NCBI GenBank assembly: GCA_002914845.1
Contig: JXTC01000295.1
Location: 190,256 to 254,255 of the forward strand
Length of the DNA: 64,000 bases
DNA from: Trema orientale
Lineage: Eukaryota; Streptophyta; Magnoliopsida; Rosales; Cannabaceae
Direction of reading: 5' to 3'
The notes beneath the pieces are model-generated. The model was not told the DNA's origin. It did no database searches and saw only the letters and a list, made by a program, of their open reading frames with translations. Numbering within the stretch: the stretch's first letter is position 1; every line of letters begins with the position of its first letter. The position numbers were made by a program, and so were the translations under genes. Of the stretch, positions 48,412-59,400 are shown one piece after another.

Positions 48412-48616
48412 GTAAGTACTGGAGCTACAGTCTGAGAAAACTGAGAAAAACGAAGAAGATAAAAGCTACCTGAAGTTCTGGGTTTTCTCTTATATGGTCG
48501 AGTTGTGGAGATTTTCAGCTTAAATAGCTGATTTTTTTTCCAATTTCCTCATCGACCCAGAAAAGTGTTTTCAATTTGTAGTAATGGGTTCTGATTACTT
48601 TTTCCTTTCATTGCAG
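48412..48616 (+). other. probable 5'-UTR intron of the methyltransferase gene
   Basis: A strong donor (CACG|GTAAGTACT) and acceptor (TTTCATTGCAG|ATTTCGG) bracket T-rich sequence about 150 bp before the start codon. Inferred from splice consensus only. Confidence 0.6.
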
Positions 48617-48762
48617 ATTTCGGATTCAACACGGGGTTGAATACTTCAAACCTCTTCGCTCTTCGGAATCATTTTTCCGGGAATCACTCTCCTGGATTTT
48701 TCTTTTCTTTTTTCTTTTCTCGGAGAGAATCCCACACTGAATCTTTGAACTCCCCCACAAAA

Positions 48763-49650
48763 ATGGGAAAATCAGCCGCAACCGGACGAGACTGGACCCA
48801 GATCTACGCGATCTACGGGCTGGACCAATGGCAGACCGTACTCTTCATCCTCTTCCACGCCATCCTCTTCACTGTCCTCTCCGTCCTCTACCTCGCCTAC
48901 TTCAACCCCATAGTCCACCTCTTCGAGAGCCTCCTCGCTGTCGCCGCCGTACCCGGCGGCGCAGCCCGTTTCGCCGCCGGGTTCACGGGCTCCGTCACGG
49001 CCATCTCCGCCATCTGCCTCTTCTTCGCCGCGGCCAACTTCTTCTACTCCTCCCTCCCACTCCACTACGACATGGCCCACCGCATGGTCAACTCGGTCAG
49101 CGACTGGTCAACGGTCAAACACGCCCTGGACCTGGGCTGCGGCCGAGGGATACTCCTCAACGCCGTGGCGACCCAGCTCAAGAAGGGTGGGAGTTCGGGC
49201 CGGGTCGTGGGCCTGGACCGGTCCAAGAGGACGACCCTCTCGACTCTGAGGACCGCCAAGATGGAAGGAGTGGGGGAGTACGTGACTTGCCGTGAAGGAG
49301 ACCCTAGGAGATTGCCTTTCGGAGATAACTACTTCGACGTGGTGGTATCCGGTGTGTTCGTCCACACCGTAGGGAAGGAGCACGGTCCCCGGACGGTGGC
49401 GGCCTCCGCCGAGAGGATGCGGGCGGTGGGAGAGCTCGTGAGGGTGCTCAAGCCCGGTGGGGTCGGGGTCGTGTGGGACCTACTGCACGTGCCGGAGTAC
49501 GTGCGGCGGTTGCAGGAGCTGAAGATGGAGGACGTGAGAGTCTCCGAGCGTGTGACGGCGTTCATGGTCAATAGCCACATCGTGTCGTTTAGGAAGCCTA
49601 GTCAGCATTTTGTGGGCCCCAATGAGGTCAGGCTGGACTGGAGATGCTGA
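48763..49650 (+). CDS. membrane-anchored SAM-dependent methyltransferase (At5g54400-like)
   Basis: An intronless 295-residue protein. The N terminus (MGKSAATGRDWTQIYAIYG) is followed by two hydrophobic segments at about 25-47 and 75-97, then a class I methyltransferase fold: motif I HALDLGCGRGILLNAV at about 120-135, VVGLDRSK as the acidic motif II, FDVVVSGVFVHT as motif IV and LVRVLKPGGVGVVWDL as motif V/VI. The substrate is not known. I start at ATG 48763 because the upstream in-frame extension is low-complexity Phe/Ser and lies in UTR-like sequence. The coding region is markedly GC-rich with G/C third positions, unlike its AT-rich surroundings and the nearby spliced genes. Known plant relatives are annotated only as SAM-dependent methyltransferase superfamily. 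Confidence 0.92.
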   Translation: MGKSAATGRDWTQIYAIYGLDQWQTVLFILFHAILFTVLSVLYLAYFNPIVHLFESLLAVAAVPGGAARFAAGFTGSVTAISAICLFFAAANFFYSSLPLHYDMAHRMVNSVSDWSTVKHALDLGCGRGILLNAVATQLKKGGSSGRVVGLDRSKRTTLSTLRTAKMEGVGEYVTCREGDPRRLPFGDNYFDVVVSGVFVHTVGKEHGPRTVAASAERMRAVGELVRVLKPGGVGVVWDLLHVPEYVRRLQELKMEDVRVSERVTAFMVNSHIVSFRKPSQHFVGPNEVRLDWRC

Positions 49651-52258
49651 TGTGGAAAATAGAGACGTATTATTATTGTTATTATTATTATATTTACTAC
49701 TACTATAAAGGATATGAAATATACTTGAGGATTAGAAAAGTGAAAGGAGGAAAAAAAGAAATGAGATGAAGAATAATTAATTAAACTAATGGGGTTGTAT
49801 TTCAATTAGCTTGATTGATGTAAGATTACTATGTTTGATATCTGGGGAGGCGAAGCTGACTCAGATTGGTTTGGTAGTGGATAATATATACTTCTGTATA
49901 ACGTAGTTTGTCATATAATGATGCCAAAATGCCAACTTTTCTCCAACTAGATCAAATTTTGTCTTGGCTTATTTATCGATTAGTGACATAATAGATTACC
50001 CAATATTAAATATTTAGTTTAGTTTTGAACATATTTGAGCAAGAATTTTTGGTTCTTATAATAATAATAATTATTAGTTTTTGGGTGATGGATATATACT
50101 TTTGAGAGTGAGAAAGTTAATAGTGATATTTGTTAAAGTTGGGTGGAGGAAGAGAATTGTGAATTGAGGTTTTGAAAGGAGTTTGACGTGAGAATGGAAT
50201 GGGGGTGTTGTAAAGTCGCTATCACGTAATAGAATTAGAAGTGGGAATGAATTTTGTATCAGAATTATTATTATCTTATTGGCATCTGATCTGCTTCCCA
50301 TGCGGTTTTCATCTTCCAACTTTTCGAAAAATATAGCCCCAACTTTTTTTTTTGTTTTTATTTTTTATTTTTTTGGTTTTTTTCCCCCAAATCTCTTCCA
50401 TAATATCATAGACAACTTGTATACATATTATCTCTGGTTATGTCTATAAATACAAGTGACAGTGGAGATTGTTAGTATCAGATGTGAATCTTCACCCTCT
50501 ATTAGGTGGGTTTACGAGCCCGGGCATCTATTCCACTCAATGGACGATTAAGATTCGTTTGAACCCCTATACTATCGTATATTGTGACTGCATTACCGAT
50601 AAATGGTAGGTATATACTAATATTTTAGCTAACTAACACAAAAAATCTATTGAAAATAATTTAAAATATTTAGCACAAATCATCTAATTTATAAACAAAA
50701 TATACGAATTTGCAGATATTTGAAACGTAAATGTATATTTCTGCACAAGTTAAAAGACATGGTTAAAATTGTAGAAATATAGTATTTCAGAGTTTATTTT
50801 TTTATTTTTTATTTTTTTGCCAACTTCAAATTGTATACATTACAAATTTCTTGTTACTAAGAGTCCAATAGTACCATTGGTGGCATCATTATCCTAAATC
50901 CCCTCACATATGTATATTTGCTGACATGTTACATCTCTGGCATTTCTTTTTCTTCTTCTTTTATTTCTTTTTCTTTTAAGAGTGAAGCTATTCACATACA
51001 TCTGTAAAGTTTGGCTTAAATGGTTTAGTAATTAGTATTCAAGTTTAAAAAATAATTGTACTGAAAGTAGATAGGGGGTCTGGACAATTGGTATTCAATT
51101 ACTTGAGATGCCCATAATGATTCTATAATTGACATTATAGCATAGTGAAGTAATTTCATTCTTTTATTTCGCTGATGCTCTGAAGTTCTGCCACACCAAA
51201 ACTTAGAAGATTCTATGATCCGATGTTAGCGCTGCATGGCATTAATTGACGTCTCACAAAATGACAACAAATTAGAACTCGAATAAAATTCAATAATATG
51301 TCCCTAGGTACTTCGAGTATTGGAGACTCATCCCTGAAACATTTTTATTGCACCATGTGTCTAACAATGTATTGTCCAACTATATTATTAACATCTTCAT
51401 TCATCACTCTTCACTTCTCTCTCCTCACTTTGCAGATATGATACTTTTTTTTCCCCCCTTCTCTAAATTGAATCCATTTGTTCAATAACCTTTACACATA
51501 TAATAAGATCATATATGCACTACATCATGATGATTTTTCCCCTTTTTAGGGAAAAGAAATAACAGAATAGAAAGCTTTTGTTTAGGGGTGGTTGCTTTAT
51601 TCTAAAGTAACCAATTAGTGAAGATTTGCCAAGTTTTAGGAAATGGGATAGTTTATTTTCTTCTTTTTGGAAGTTAAAGGAAAATGATATTTTAAGCCGA
51701 GAAAGTTTTGTGGAGAATATTTGTGTGGCAAAGTTGATCATAGAGATTAGTCATTGTTGTTGTTGTGTGGTCATTTTTCCTAGACCATCAATAAGAAATA
51801 AAAATTAGAACCAAAGACGTGGAAAATATGTTAGATGGGCATTGAATGCACCAGGACCACTTCCAACTACAATTTTTGGATGATTTTACAGATTCCCTCT
51901 CCTGGCTTCCTGAAATGATGGGACTGTCCTGCCATTAATTTCATCTGATTCATAAAAATACCAATTAATGTTCTTCAATTTTAATTATAGTAGATGAATT
52001 TTTCTCAATGAACACCAAGTAAGTGGTTTGATATCACCCAAAGAAACTACTACTTAATGTTCATTTATTTATTATTTAGTGAATAAATATTTATCAATTA
52101 CCACCAAATAAGAGGTTTGATAAAAATAAAGAAAATAAATAAAAGATACCATCAAATTATGCTAAAAGTTCTGAGGACAAAAATGAGAGCTACCAATTTT
52201 GTATAATCTAACAGAAAATTTAGCTGTCATTGGTCTCAACCACTTATCGATAAGCAAA
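49651..52258. other. intergenic, no gene seen
   Basis: It starts with the methyltransferase 3' UTR (an ATT-rich run at about 49670-49690). The rest is AT-rich with no recognisable frame. Confidence 0.5.
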
Positions 52259-52690
52259 CAGAATCCTCTAAACATAATTCTTTGGAGTTGTAATTCATGG
52301 TAACATCCTTTTTTTTTTTTTTTCTTTACAAGAAAGTTGAGAAGAAAAAGGTGATGGATGAGGTCAAACAGTGGCAACTAAGCTTATTTTAAAAGGAGAA
52401 TTTGTTAACTCCAATCTCCAATTATGGCTAGGCACTTACAAATCAAGCCAGCTTATAAAGTTAGGGTGACAATGAGATAACAGAATCCTCTAAACATAAT
52501 TCTTTGGAGTTGTAATTCATGGTAACATCCTTTTTTTTCCTCTACAAGAAAGTTGAGAAGAAAAAGGTGATGGATGAGGTCAAACAGTGGCAACTAAGCT
52601 TATTTTAAAAAGAGAATTTGTAACTCCATTCTCCAATTATGGCTAGGCACTTACAAATCAAGCCAGCTTATAAAGTTAGGGTGACATTGA
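52259..52690 (+). repeat. recent 222-bp tandem duplication
   Basis: CAGAATCCTCTAAACATAAT at 52259 recurs at 52481, and the two copies are nearly identical through GGCTAGGCACTTACAAATCA to GTTAGGGTGACA. The main differences are the length of an internal T run and a few indels. Confidence 0.92.
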
Positions 52691-52750
52691 GATTTCACTT
52701 ATTTGCCTCATCTATTTCCAAATTCCAATACCCTTTGAGTTTCTTAGCAC

Positions 52751-52787
<37 letters not shown>

Positions 52788-53523
52788 AGAGATTGAGAAA
52801 AAAAAAAAAAAATCAAAAGGGATCAAATTTTCTTTTGTTTGGATTTCAGCAAGAAATAAAAGAAAAAAAAAAAACTTCAGGAAAAGTGTGAGAAAATTTA
52901 AATTTTTTTAGTATTTAGAAGGGTTGATTAGTTATTTGACCCATTTTTTGACCCAAAACTCTGTATATGACCATATTCAAAAGTTTATAACTAAATGTCC
53001 AACTCATTTAATAACAAAAATGAAAATACAACATATTATACAATTGAAATTTTAAAAAGAACGGATATTTAGTTATAACTTTTAAAGCATAACATCTACT
53101 AAAACCAATTTAAAAAATTGGTCATCACCTAATTTTCTCTATTTTTTTTTTAATTTTTAGAATCTCATCAAGAGAATGACAAAAGAAAATTTCCAATAGG
53201 AAAATATTCAATTTGTTTTTAAAAAGTTTTCTTCACCTTTATTAACTTCTTTTTTCTATGATTGTAAAAGCAATGTCTAGTCCTATTAATGTTTAGCAAA
53301 ATAACTTCTAGTGTTATTACACATTAATAGTTAACTATAAGCAACTAACGAGTGGTCCTTTTTTCCATTAAATCAGAAAGCACACAGCCCACAAAAATAA
53401 AAAAAAATAAAATAAAATAACTAAGAAAAATCTATTGAAATTTGGGAGTATCTTAAATCCCCATTAAGAGAATGAAAAAAGAAATTTTTCAAAGGGAAAA
53501 TAATTTTCTTCATTTTTCTTTTC

Positions 53524-53556
<33 letters not shown>

Positions 53557-54181
53557 CTTTTTCTGTAGAGCACCACCATCTAGTCTCTTTATATGTTTAT
53601 GTTTAGAAAAAATATATACTGAATAATGATCCTATATATATATGTGTGTATATATACACTTACAGATTAATAGTTCTAATTATAAGTAACCAACGAGTGG
53701 TCCTCTGTTCCATTAAATTAGAAAGCACAGGCCACCAAGAAAATCCCACACCATTAAATGAGAAAAGCAAAGAGTAGTTCATGTGATGTTTTGTCAATAT
53801 AAGTTTATATATGTGTGAAAAGTAGCAAATCCAAATATCACATGGATGATTTTGGAATAATACTAGACAAGAATTTATATTAACCAATTGCAGTGGCTCT
53901 AAAGTCTTATCTGATATAGAAAATGACCTTTTTTTGACAAGAATTACAAGACTAAACTGGGAAATAATGTTTACCTTCTTGGCAAGGCAACTGTACATGG
54001 AAATAGGACTATATTAATGGAGGATACACTGTCTTCAAATTCCTATATTATGTTTTTTTATTTTATTTTCTTTCAACTCTTTTTACTAGGAATGTCAACG
54101 GGGCGAATCGAGAACGATTTTTCAATTATCATCCCCATCCCCAAAAGCCAATTACAATACTATACCCACCCCTAGAGATAT
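52691..54181. other. intergenic, simple-sequence rich
   Basis: A runs at 52751-52782 and 52799-52812, an (ATT)n microsatellite at about 53525-53556, and a repeated AACGAGTGGTCC motif at about 53347 and 53691 that marks a diverged duplication of about 345 bp. No gene. Confidence 0.55.
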
Positions 54182-54660
54182 AAAATAGGCCAGGCCGACC
54201 CATATTCTTATTAAGGGCCCCGACACGGTCCACAGGCCCAACCCACATTTTATGTGGGCCTAAGTGGGCCGTGCATATCGGGCCACAATGTGAGTCTAAT
54301 TTCGTTGTTATTCTATGCTTTAAAAAATCAAATATGGGCCTACAACTCATTCATATTCTTTTAAAATTTGAATAAATTGAAAATAAACAAAAATAAGCAA
54401 ATAAATAACATTAAAAGCATATAAGTGAAAATATTTAATTAAGATTTTTTAAAATTTTAATTAAGAAATATATTTAAAATTATATATAGAACAACTAAAT
54501 GTGGGTCGGATCGGGCCCGTGGACCTATGACTGATGCCTAGTCCGACCCCTTCTATATGTAACGGGCCAGCCCAATGTGGGCCTAGGCCAGTATCGTACT
54601 TTTTATTCGGAACGTGGGTCGGCCCACAAAGCCTGGCCCATATTGACATCTTTACCCACC
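54182..54660. repeat. repeat with inverted GGCCCA-rich ends
   Basis: AGGCCAGGCCGACCCATATT on the left is echoed in inverted form by CGTGGGTCGGCCCACA and GCCTGGCCCATATTGACAT on the right, around an AT-rich core. The flanking text (AATGTCAACGGGGC and later GGGGCGAGTACGG) resembles the ends of another dispersed repeat. It is probably a non-autonomous element, with boundaries uncertain. Confidence 0.5.
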
Positions 54661-55321
54661 CCATTAACCATTCTTTTAGATGCAGGGACGGTGCATATAT
54701 TAACTAAGGAAAACCGTGATTACCCATTACCTATTGATAATAATAAAATATTAAAAAAATTGAGATGAAAATACTAAATCTTTTCTATAATTAACAAAAC
54801 AATATACTAATAATTTTCAAACTCTAATATTTAAATATATAAATACATACATCTCTCCAAACTCATTATTTTGCCAAAGATATAAGAATATAAATAGTAA
54901 AAAATTAAATACATATCTATATATATAATAAGTTTTTATGTGAATATATAATATATCGGGGCGAGTACGGTGCAGATTATGCTAACCCTACCCGCATATT
55001 AACAGTGCAGTTATTACCCACCCTAATTATTTTCCCGCTTGAGCGATTTTTCTCCTCCCTATTCGGATTGGAGAACCACGGATACCTATAACCGTGGTTA
55101 TATTACCATCCCTGCCTCTTACCCCAAAAAATACTTTGATGAACTTTCAACTTTAAACCGCGTGCATTTAATGACTATTTACTATTTTTTTCAAACTCAC
55201 GTCACCGACGTTGAAGTGAGAAGATCAGATTCAAATCTGACGTTCAAAGTAGGGAAAAGAATGCAAGTTGGACTTTGTATAATGTTTTAATATATTGAGA
55301 AGCAGCAGTTAGCACAACCGC

Positions 55322-55393
55322 GGTCCCATGGTCTAGTGGTCAGGACATTGGACTCTGAATCCAGTAACCCGAGTTCAAATCTCGGTGGGACCT
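55322..55393 (+). tRNA. tRNA-Gln(CTG)
   Basis: A complete cloverleaf: the acceptor stem GGTCCCA pairs with TGGGACC, and the T arm CCGAG-TTCAAAT-CTCGG is perfect. The anticodon arm TTGGA-CTCTGAA-TCCAG gives anticodon CTG, reading CAG (Gln). The D arm contains TCTAGTGGTCAGGA. There is no intron. The unpaired base at 55393 is the discriminator, and the T-rich sequence downstream can serve as the Pol III terminator. Confidence 0.95.
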
Positions 55394-55690
55394 TTAGTTC
55401 TGTCATTTTATGTTTTTTCATTTTAATTTTTGTTAATCTATGATACTATATGCATACATATACGAATAAATCTCGGTGGGACTTAGTTCTGTCATTTTTT
55501 GTTTTTCATTTTAATTTTTGTTAATCTATGATACTTTCATTTTAATTTTTGTTAATCTACGATACTATATGCATACATAATAAATATGTATGACGAACAA
55601 ATCTTGGTGGGACCTTTAGTTCTGTCATTTTTTATTTTTCATTTTAATTTTTGTCAATCTATGATACTATATGCATACATAATTATTATG
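55377..55690 (+). repeat. tandem duplications of the tRNA-Gln 3' end plus downstream flank
   Basis: AAATCTCGGTGGGACC, the end of the tRNA, recurs at 55468 (AAATCTCGGTGGGAC) and 55599 (AAATCTTGGTGGGACC). Each copy is followed by TTAGTTCTGTCATTTT and by GTTAATCTATGATACTATAT-like sequence. The second unit has an extra internal 40-bp duplication, so the spacings are 91 and 131 bp. Confidence 0.9.
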
Positions 55691-55699
55691 TATGCATAC

Positions 55700-56454
55700 A
55701 TAATTTTTGTTAATTTTAGTTTGTTAATCAAACTAAATCCACGATTCTGAATCATTGCTACTGGGTTCTGTTTGAGGAACTACTAAAACTAAAATCACCG
55801 AAGCTTTCCAAAAGTGGTAGCATTCGCAATCATGGGTGGGTAGATAGATTATTCCCGGAATTTGAATTTCGATTATTGAGGATAATAATGCTATATATGA
55901 AACTCGATGTAATTGAAGTAAGAAATTTTCTTATTTTGTTATCAAGCAATTATGAGGAAGCACTATCCTGTTTTACTAAGAAATAAGAACAAACAAAATA
56001 AGTATACCTGTTACGATTTTCTTGCTCAGAAAATGAAATGACTGCTGAATTAAATATTGTATCAAAACCGTTAGTTTCACAACAAAGTACAAACCAAAAG
56101 AAAACAAAAAGAAATAATAATAAAGATTATCTCCGTGTCTTTAACATTGTTGTATAAAAAAAAGTATAAAATTTGTGCTGTACAATATCTCAATTAACGT
56201 TTGGTGGTGCAACACTCCAAAACCTACCTAGTTAAACTAGATTTTGTAGACTTTCCAATGGTAAAAGACGTAAAATAAATAAATGAAAACACGGATTTAC
56301 AAATTTCCGGGTGTCGAAATGGAAAAGACCAAAAACTATAACTCTTCCATTAATGTTTTAATTTAACAGAAAAACTTGCTCGACCATAGTGGAAAACTAT
56401 GATATCTCGGGACACCTTGAATTCCGAAAGAAAACTGAGGATCTATAAGAGCAA
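55700..56454. other. intergenic and 3' UTR of the TRS130 gene
   Basis: No gene is seen. The region just above 56340 is likely the 3' UTR of the minus-strand TRS130 gene. Confidence 0.5.
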
Positions 56455-59400
56455 TCAAGCTGGAATGCAAAAGGAGGAGCTGAGAGCTGGAGGCAAGACA
56501 CAAACCAGGTGGGGACTAGGTGGATTGCAGCTTATATTTGCCTCATCGACGTCTGGTAGGCCAAGTTGAGGAGGCCGTACGTAACCCGCCACTAATGGCA
56601 CACATAATATAGAGATTTCTATCCTTGAACCTGTCAATGTTAATGGCAATGAGGATTTCAGCAATTGGGGGATACATCAGTCCTTTTCAGTTAGCTATTC
56701 CCAAGTTTCTATTCAGAACTAAGTATTTGAGAGTTGACAAAACTCCCTAGGCGAATTTAAATTGTTCACAAACCTTGCTTTTCGGATAGAGATACATGCC
56801 CTCTTTTCCTTCCAGCGATCATCCAATTTTCAGTATTTGCATCGACTTCATATAACACTTCATCCTGATGCACAACCAAGAAATAAAAAATTTTATCAAG
56901 ATTGCGTGATATTTGTGTTCGGTAAAATTTGTCAATGTTATTGATTCTTTTATAATTGCTATTTCAAAACTGAGGATTTCGTATATTGAGATGGAACCTT
57001 ATAATGGGATCAGTCTAAGACTTACACGCTGCTGTGAAACTAGATTCTGAAAATCTTTTAGCCTTTCAACCCTCCATTTCATGGTAACAAGCTGCCCAAC
57101 TTTAAGGCCACCAGAAGGGAGAGGAAGAAAACCAACAGCTAAACATGGATCAAGGACAGGCCTCTGCAAAACGAGAGCACTCCGGAAAACTAAATCCTGT
57201 TTAGCATCCTCCGGTGCAGAATGCTCTGTACCTGAAGGAGGATGTGCTCCAACACTTCTATCGCCAGAAATTCCATATCTAATATTTAGTATACTCTCTG
57301 ATTGTAGAGCCTTAACTTCATCTGCACCAAAAGGGCCCAAAAAAAAGGGGTTAAAGTGACTTAATCATAGACGTTCCTAGACCGTCAACAATCCTTATAA
57401 ATAAGCAAGCCTAGACATTTGGCTGATATTAGTCACGTGATTGTCCAAACCTTCAGCATCTGTCTTTCCTAAGCATATACTGAACAGGATTCCCACTTTG
57501 GAAGCTGGGGAAATGACAAGTGGAAAGAAGCCAGAAGTTGGTCTTCCATCACCTCGTCCAGCATGAACAAATCCATCTTGAAGATCAAGCCAGGCATCAT
57601 GGATGGTCAACGTGGCTTTCACTTCAGAATGTAGAATAACCTGAAGTAACATCAACCGACTTCAATGAACAGAGAAATAGTCCACAAAAAGACAAATTTA
57701 GGACTACCATTATTACAGCAGCAAACATAGACCCTTGACCTCTAAAGAAATGGAATAATCAAAATCTGAATACCCTCTCGTAGTTTCATGAAACTGAAAA
57801 ACGTTCATTTATAAGCATGCAAGTTTCAACTAACAGATGCAATATGTACGAAAGTGGCATCAATTAGCGGATAGCAAAAAGCAGCTAGAGGTTGTTGAGA
57901 AGTAAAGTTGCAAAAGTCTGGGCACAAATAGACAAGACAAAAGTTCTGTACTTTCAGGAACATACTACAGTAGATGTAGAAAAGTAAATTTAGTGATATA
58001 ACTCCCAGAGTATATTAAAACGAATGTCCTGAAAACTAAACCGGGTGATTGTTCTCCAGACGAATAACTAACAAAATACATCCATCTGGAGGATGCTAGA
58101 AAACTGGCAATGTCTCTCTAGTTGGTCTGTCTGGAAGATACTATTTCAACTCATGTTTCCTATTGTGCCATTATTTGATTAGGACTAGTCTCTTGTAATA
58201 AGTTACTCTCTCTACATGTTCGAGGAATAGATAGAATAATCTTCTAAACTAGAAGCTAGAATACCTGCAGAAGCAAAGTACCATCGTTGCATTTATCTGC
58301 AACTCGTATGCTCACATGGAAAGGATCAGTGAAATGCACAGCCAGGGTCCTGCAAAACAGATCAAGTGTATTCCCAAATAAATAACTCATTAAAGGATAT
58401 TAAAAGTTTTGCACTATTAAGTCAATAAAGAATCAGCAACAAAATCTGGGAGATTAAGAGAAAATTGCAGTGCCTTTCAAATGTCTGGTTATGAGATATT
58501 CCAAACTCAAGTTTTAGGGCTATAGTCCTCATTCCGTCCACAATGCTCGTTCTCTGGGGAGTAGCTGCTCATAAAAAAAGATGCACCATATACAGGTAAG
58601 CAGTTGGACGCTAAAAACGTTTTTATGTATGCATGTGTGTGTGTGTGTGTGTGTGTGAGTAGAGATTGGATAAATGCACATATGAAACCAGCAAAGGAAT
58701 TGCATTATCATCTCTGAACCTGAAGAGGATCCTCTTGCAAGCTTATCACTGATAGCACGAACAGGAATCCACAAAATAGATGCCATATTGCTTGCCCAAT
58801 CTGGAAATTCTACTCTACCGTCATGGAGAGTCAACTGCTCAAACTCTTTATTGACAGCAGAACCATTTTCCAAAGCACCATTAGTGCCCTTGTCCGTGGA
58901 ACCTTTTGACAAATCTGCATAGCTTTCCATCTCAATTACATGTGACTCTTCAATTCTAAGGCCAGGACCAGTATCAATATGCAACACGGCATCCTTGAGG
59001 GAGTAGTCAATGGGCCTTACTATAATCCCAACCCACTGTAATTCATTTATAAGCAAAGCTGATGAAACAGCTGCAGCAAGATCAACCAAGGATCTTGGTT
59101 TGAAAACCTAAAGAAGAGCATGGTCAGATACTGAAACAGCTTGCATATATCTGGTTAGAAACAAAAATACTGGTAAACATCTCCAAATCAGATTAAGCTT
59201 CTGGGTAGAAACTTATGATAAAGACAAAATGAACCAAAATAGCACTATACTGGTTATTTAGTATACTCAAGGTGGACTATACCTTCAAGATAGGTCTTGT
59301 AGGCTTTTCATAACTCATAAAATCATCGCTATCTGCAGGGCCACCTTTGGAAAAGCTATGAGACCTGAATCTCAAGTGCCCAATCTGCCCAGTAAGAACC

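Noticed and set aside
48828-49295. Arg/Pro-rich 155-codon frame on + overlapping the methyltransferase
   Set aside because: It is a shifted-frame shadow of a GC-rich coding region; the methyltransferase frame has the recognised motifs.
55039-55290. 83-codon frame just upstream of the tRNA
   Set aside because: No recognisable domain, in repeat-rich sequence; likely chance.
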